Shown here: positions 61,872-64,000 of the stretch, in pieces | Layout: each line of letters opens with the position of its first letter | Numbering within the stretch: position 1 is the stretch's first letter | NCBI GenBank assembly: GCA_913057245.1 | Contig: CAJXNH010000011.1 | Coordinates: 40,151 to 104,150, forward strand | From: an uncultured Phaeodactylibacter sp. | Lineage (GTDB): Bacteria; Bacteroidota; Bacteroidia; Chitinophagales; Saprospiraceae | Reading direction: 5' to 3' | DNA: 64,000 nucleotides | Notes under the pieces: model-generated | Seen by the model: only the letters and a program-made list of their open reading frames with translations | Databases searched by the model: none | What the model was told of the DNA's origin: nothing | Made by a program: the position numbers and the translations under genes

Positions 61872-63899
61872 ATGAAATTTCAGTTATCAAAGCTGTTCTT
61901 TTTCAGCCTGCTGCTTAGCATGGCTGTGCTTCCATCCTGTGTTGATACCGAATTTGAAGAGCCGCCTGTAACGGGCACGGAACTTGAAGTGACGGGCAAC
62001 ACCTCTATTGCAGATCTCAAAAGTCTTTGCATCCCCGGCCGCCTGACGGTTATCGAGACAGATGTCATCGTACAGGGCATCGTTGTTGGCAACGACGTGC
62101 AGGGCAACTTCTTCCGCTCCCTGATTATTCAGGACAGCACGGCTGGTATCGAGGTGCTCATCAACCTGACGGATGCCTTCAACCTCTTCCCACTTGGGCG
62201 TGAGGTCGCAATTGACTGTAAGGGACTGGTCTTAGGCGAGTTCAACGGTATCGTGCAACTGGGCGGTTATATCATTCAGGAAGGTGGTGGTGAAGAGCTG
62301 GGCGACATCATCGACTACAATTCGCGCATTTACCGCGGTATGCTGGTCGGCGAGCCGGAGCCCGCTGTCCGCACGATTAACTCCCTGGGCGTCAACGATA
62401 TTTCCACGCTGGTACAGTTGCAAGATGTGGAATTTGCCTCCTTTGAGCTGGGGCTGACCTACGCCGATGCTTTTGGCCGTAGCACGCTTAACCGTACGCT
62501 TCAGGATTGCGATGGCAATGAAATTGTCGTTCGTACAAGTGGTTTCGCGGACTTCGCAATTGATACCCTGCCCGATGGCAATGGTACGCTCACCGCTATC
62601 TTTAATGTATTTGGAGATACCAAGCAGCTGTTTATTCGTGCCGCTGACCTCGATGTAGACATGGCCGGCACGCGTTGCAATGCCGGCACGGGCGAAGAGG
62701 AACTCATGACTATCCGGGAACTGCGGGAGGTATTTGCGGATGGCGGAACAGAAGGCCCCGAAGACCGGAAGATCCGTGGCGTAGTGATTTCTGATAATCA
62801 GAATGGCAACTTTGACGGCCGGGTAGCAGTCATTCAGGATGGCACAGCCGGGATAACGATCTTTTTCCAGGGTGATCATGGATTTAGCCTTGGTGAAGAA
62901 ATAGAAGTTGTGGTTTCCGGTCAGGAATTGTCGTTATACAATAATTTGCTTCAGCTTGATTTTGTGAATAATGACCTGGCGACTTCATTAGGAGCCGGTG
63001 ATGCCATTGAACCCCGAATAACGAGTATAGGAGAGGTTCTGGATAATGCTGAGCTTTGGGAATCCACACTGGTTCAAATCAATGGAGCCACTCTTTCGGG
63101 CAATGCTACTTTTTCAGGGTCTGTAACGGTAAGTGACGGTTCCGGGGCGATAACTCTATTTACGCGGAATGGTGCCTCCTTTGCTGCTACGGCTTTACCG
63201 GAAGAGCCTGTGGATATGGTAGCTATTGTTTCTCAATATCAGGAGAATTACCAGCTTTTAATCCGGAATATTAACGATGTCGGAGGAGGCGGAGGAGGAA
63301 ATGACGATCCTGTACAGATCAGTCTTGAAGAATTGCGCGCATTGTATGAGGGGGGGACTTCGGTGGTTCCGGTCAACCGCTTTGTAAGGGCTGCCATAAT
63401 TTCAGATGTGGATGGAAATCATACCGATGGCCGTAACCTTATCATTCAGGACGAAACGGGAGGCATTGTGGTTCGTTTTGCTGATTTCCATAGTTTTGCA
63501 TTAGGTGAGGAAGTGGAAATAAACATTGGAGGAGATGAGCTCAGCGAGTACAATGGATTATTGCAGGTCAATGGCGTTGATAATGCCAATGCCACCCCCA
63601 TTGGCAATGGTCTGTTTCCGGAACCCCGGGATGCAACGATACAGGAAATACTGGATAATGCGGAGGCATGGGAATCTACGCTGATCAGGATAGCTGAAGC
63701 CACATTTACAGAAGGAGGGACTTTTGCAGGGGCAAAAACCATCGATGACGGTACCGCCACGATTACGGCCTACACCCGGAATCAGGCTGCATTCGCAAAC
63801 AGTACCGTTCCGGATGGCAATTTTACCATCACTGCTATCGTCTCTGATTTTAACGGGGCACAAATAACGATCCGTAACCTCAACGATATTCAGCAGTAA
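61872..63899 (+). CDS. modular DUF5689 lipoprotein
   Basis: Lipoprotein of 675 residues with lipobox LPSC (Cys about 23). Three tandem modules start at about residues 44, 279 and 483, each opening with a (D/E)L-x-x-L/LR-type helix, then VVISDNQNGNFDGRVAVIQD / AIISDVDGNHTDGRNLIIQD, F(S/A)LGEE(I/V)E(V/I), and (V/I)LDNAE-x-WESTL. They resemble OB-fold-like DUF5689 domains. A Gly-rich linker (about 471-477) separates modules 2 and 3. OB folds often bind nucleic acid, which fits the nearby EEP nuclease, but binding is inferred. GC content on sampled lines drops from about 53% in module 1 to about 42% in module 2. Confidence 0.85.
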   Translation: MKFQLSKLFFFSLLLSMAVLPSCVDTEFEEPPVTGTELEVTGNTSIADLKSLCIPGRLTVIETDVIVQGIVVGNDVQGNFFRSLIIQDSTAGIEVLINLTDAFNLFPLGREVAIDCKGLVLGEFNGIVQLGGYIIQEGGGEELGDIIDYNSRIYRGMLVGEPEPAVRTINSLGVNDISTLVQLQDVEFASFELGLTYADAFGRSTLNRTLQDCDGNEIVVRTSGFADFAIDTLPDGNGTLTAIFNVFGDTKQLFIRAADLDVDMAGTRCNAGTGEEELMTIRELREVFADGGTEGPEDRKIRGVVISDNQNGNFDGRVAVIQDGTAGITIFFQGDHGFSLGEEIEVVVSGQELSLYNNLLQLDFVNNDLATSLGAGDAIEPRITSIGEVLDNAELWESTLVQINGATLSGNATFSGSVTVSDGSGAITLFTRNGASFAATALPEEPVDMVAIVSQYQENYQLLIRNINDVGGGGGGNDDPVQISLEELRALYEGGTSVVPVNRFVRAAIISDVDGNHTDGRNLIIQDETGGIVVRFADFHSFALGEEVEINIGGDELSEYNGLLQVNGVDNANATPIGNGLFPEPRDATIQEILDNAEAWESTLIRIAEATFTEGGTFAGAKTIDDGTATITAYTRNQAAFANSTVPDGNFTITAIVSDFNGAQITIRNLNDIQQ

Positions 63900-63935
63900 G
63901 TAATCTGTTGAACCATTCTGACTAAAAAGCCTTAA

Positions 63936-63970
63936 TAAGGGGAGCAGTAACAAAAAACCTGCTCCCCTTA
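63936..63970 (+). terminator. hairpin after the DUF5689 gene
   Basis: A perfect 12-base stem (TAAGGGGAGCAG 63936-63947 with CTGCTCCCCTTA 63959-63970) around TAACAAAAAAC. No U run follows on the plus strand, so termination is probable but not certain. Confidence 0.55.
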
Positions 63971-64000
63971 CTTGAATCCAGTTATGGCAAAGACAGAAAA

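Noticed and set aside
63984..64000. ATG at 63984 (MAKTE...) at the right edge
   Set aside because: Only five codons are visible, too little to call a gene.

Overview
The window looks like a chromosomal segment of a moderately GC-rich marine-type Bacteroidota, most likely of the Saprospiria (Lewinella/Phaeodactylibacter-like). The evidence is TonB-dependent receptors with N-terminal CarboxypepD_reg domains, a type IX secretion (T9SS) C-terminal sorting domain, PorT-like outer-membrane barrels, many lipoproteins, families largely restricted to Bacteroidota (DUF4159, DUF5689, DUF6733, DUF1080), promoters of the TTTG / TAnnTTTG type, and a general lack of Shine-Dalgarno sequences. I see no plasmid, phage, CRISPR array or intact insertion sequence. 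Lineage is inferred from family content only.

Layout. 1-2.9 kb: tail of a YheT-like hydrolase, galactokinase and a group II PLP decarboxylase. 2.9-8.5 kb (minus): aldo/keto reductase, a barrel protein, patatin phospholipase, MltG and PanB. 8.7-12 kb (plus): a DUF4249-like lipoprotein and a 731-residue orphan whose start codon sits beside a long nested hairpin. 12-15.6 kb (minus): phosphoglucomutase, a two-gene tRNA-Leu operon with a 46-bp repeat copied from a tRNA 3' end, and RseP. 15.8-17.4 kb: RsmE, DUF4159 and PspC. 17.6-22 kb (minus): a small membrane protein, MltA, a methyltransferase and a sulfide:quinone oxidoreductase-like flavoprotein. 22.1-25.8 kb (minus): ECF sigma factor, a membrane partner with a three-fold 33-residue repeat, a DUF4097 protein, and two tandem barrel proteins, the second frameshifted. 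26.8-30.5 kb (plus): EngB, acyltransferase, a voltage-gated cation channel and a DEDDh exonuclease. 30.6-34.5 kb (minus): DUF6733, two DUF1080 proteins and a Tat-exported Gfo/Idh/MocA oxidoreductase.

34.7-43.7 kb contains the clearest regulatory system: a complete trpEGDCFBA operon followed by a DAHP synthase. It is preceded by a consensus Bacteroidota promoter, a 21-residue leader peptide with four consecutive Trp codons, and an intrinsic terminator, which together form a trp attenuator. Genes on both sides are decayed: a start-less NTF2-like fragment overlaps the Uma2 gene upstream, and the tail of a Rpn-like nuclease lies downstream. TrpE carries Asn where the feedback motif LLES has Ser.

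43.8-48.4 kb: a Cys/Met-metabolism PLP enzyme, RluD, DUF1415, LuxC-like acyl-CoA reductase and a single-domain response regulator. 48.5-53 kb (minus): a TonB receptor followed by a T9SS-exported alpha/beta-hydrolase-like protein lacking its nucleophilic serine. 53.2-57.6 kb (minus): ZIP transporter, two PAP2 phosphatases, a methyltransferase and a Pif1-like helicase. 57.7-63.9 kb: a secreted EEP nuclease/phosphatase divergent from a TonB receptor and a modular DUF5689 lipoprotein, which together could form an extracellular nucleic-acid or phosphate scavenging locus.
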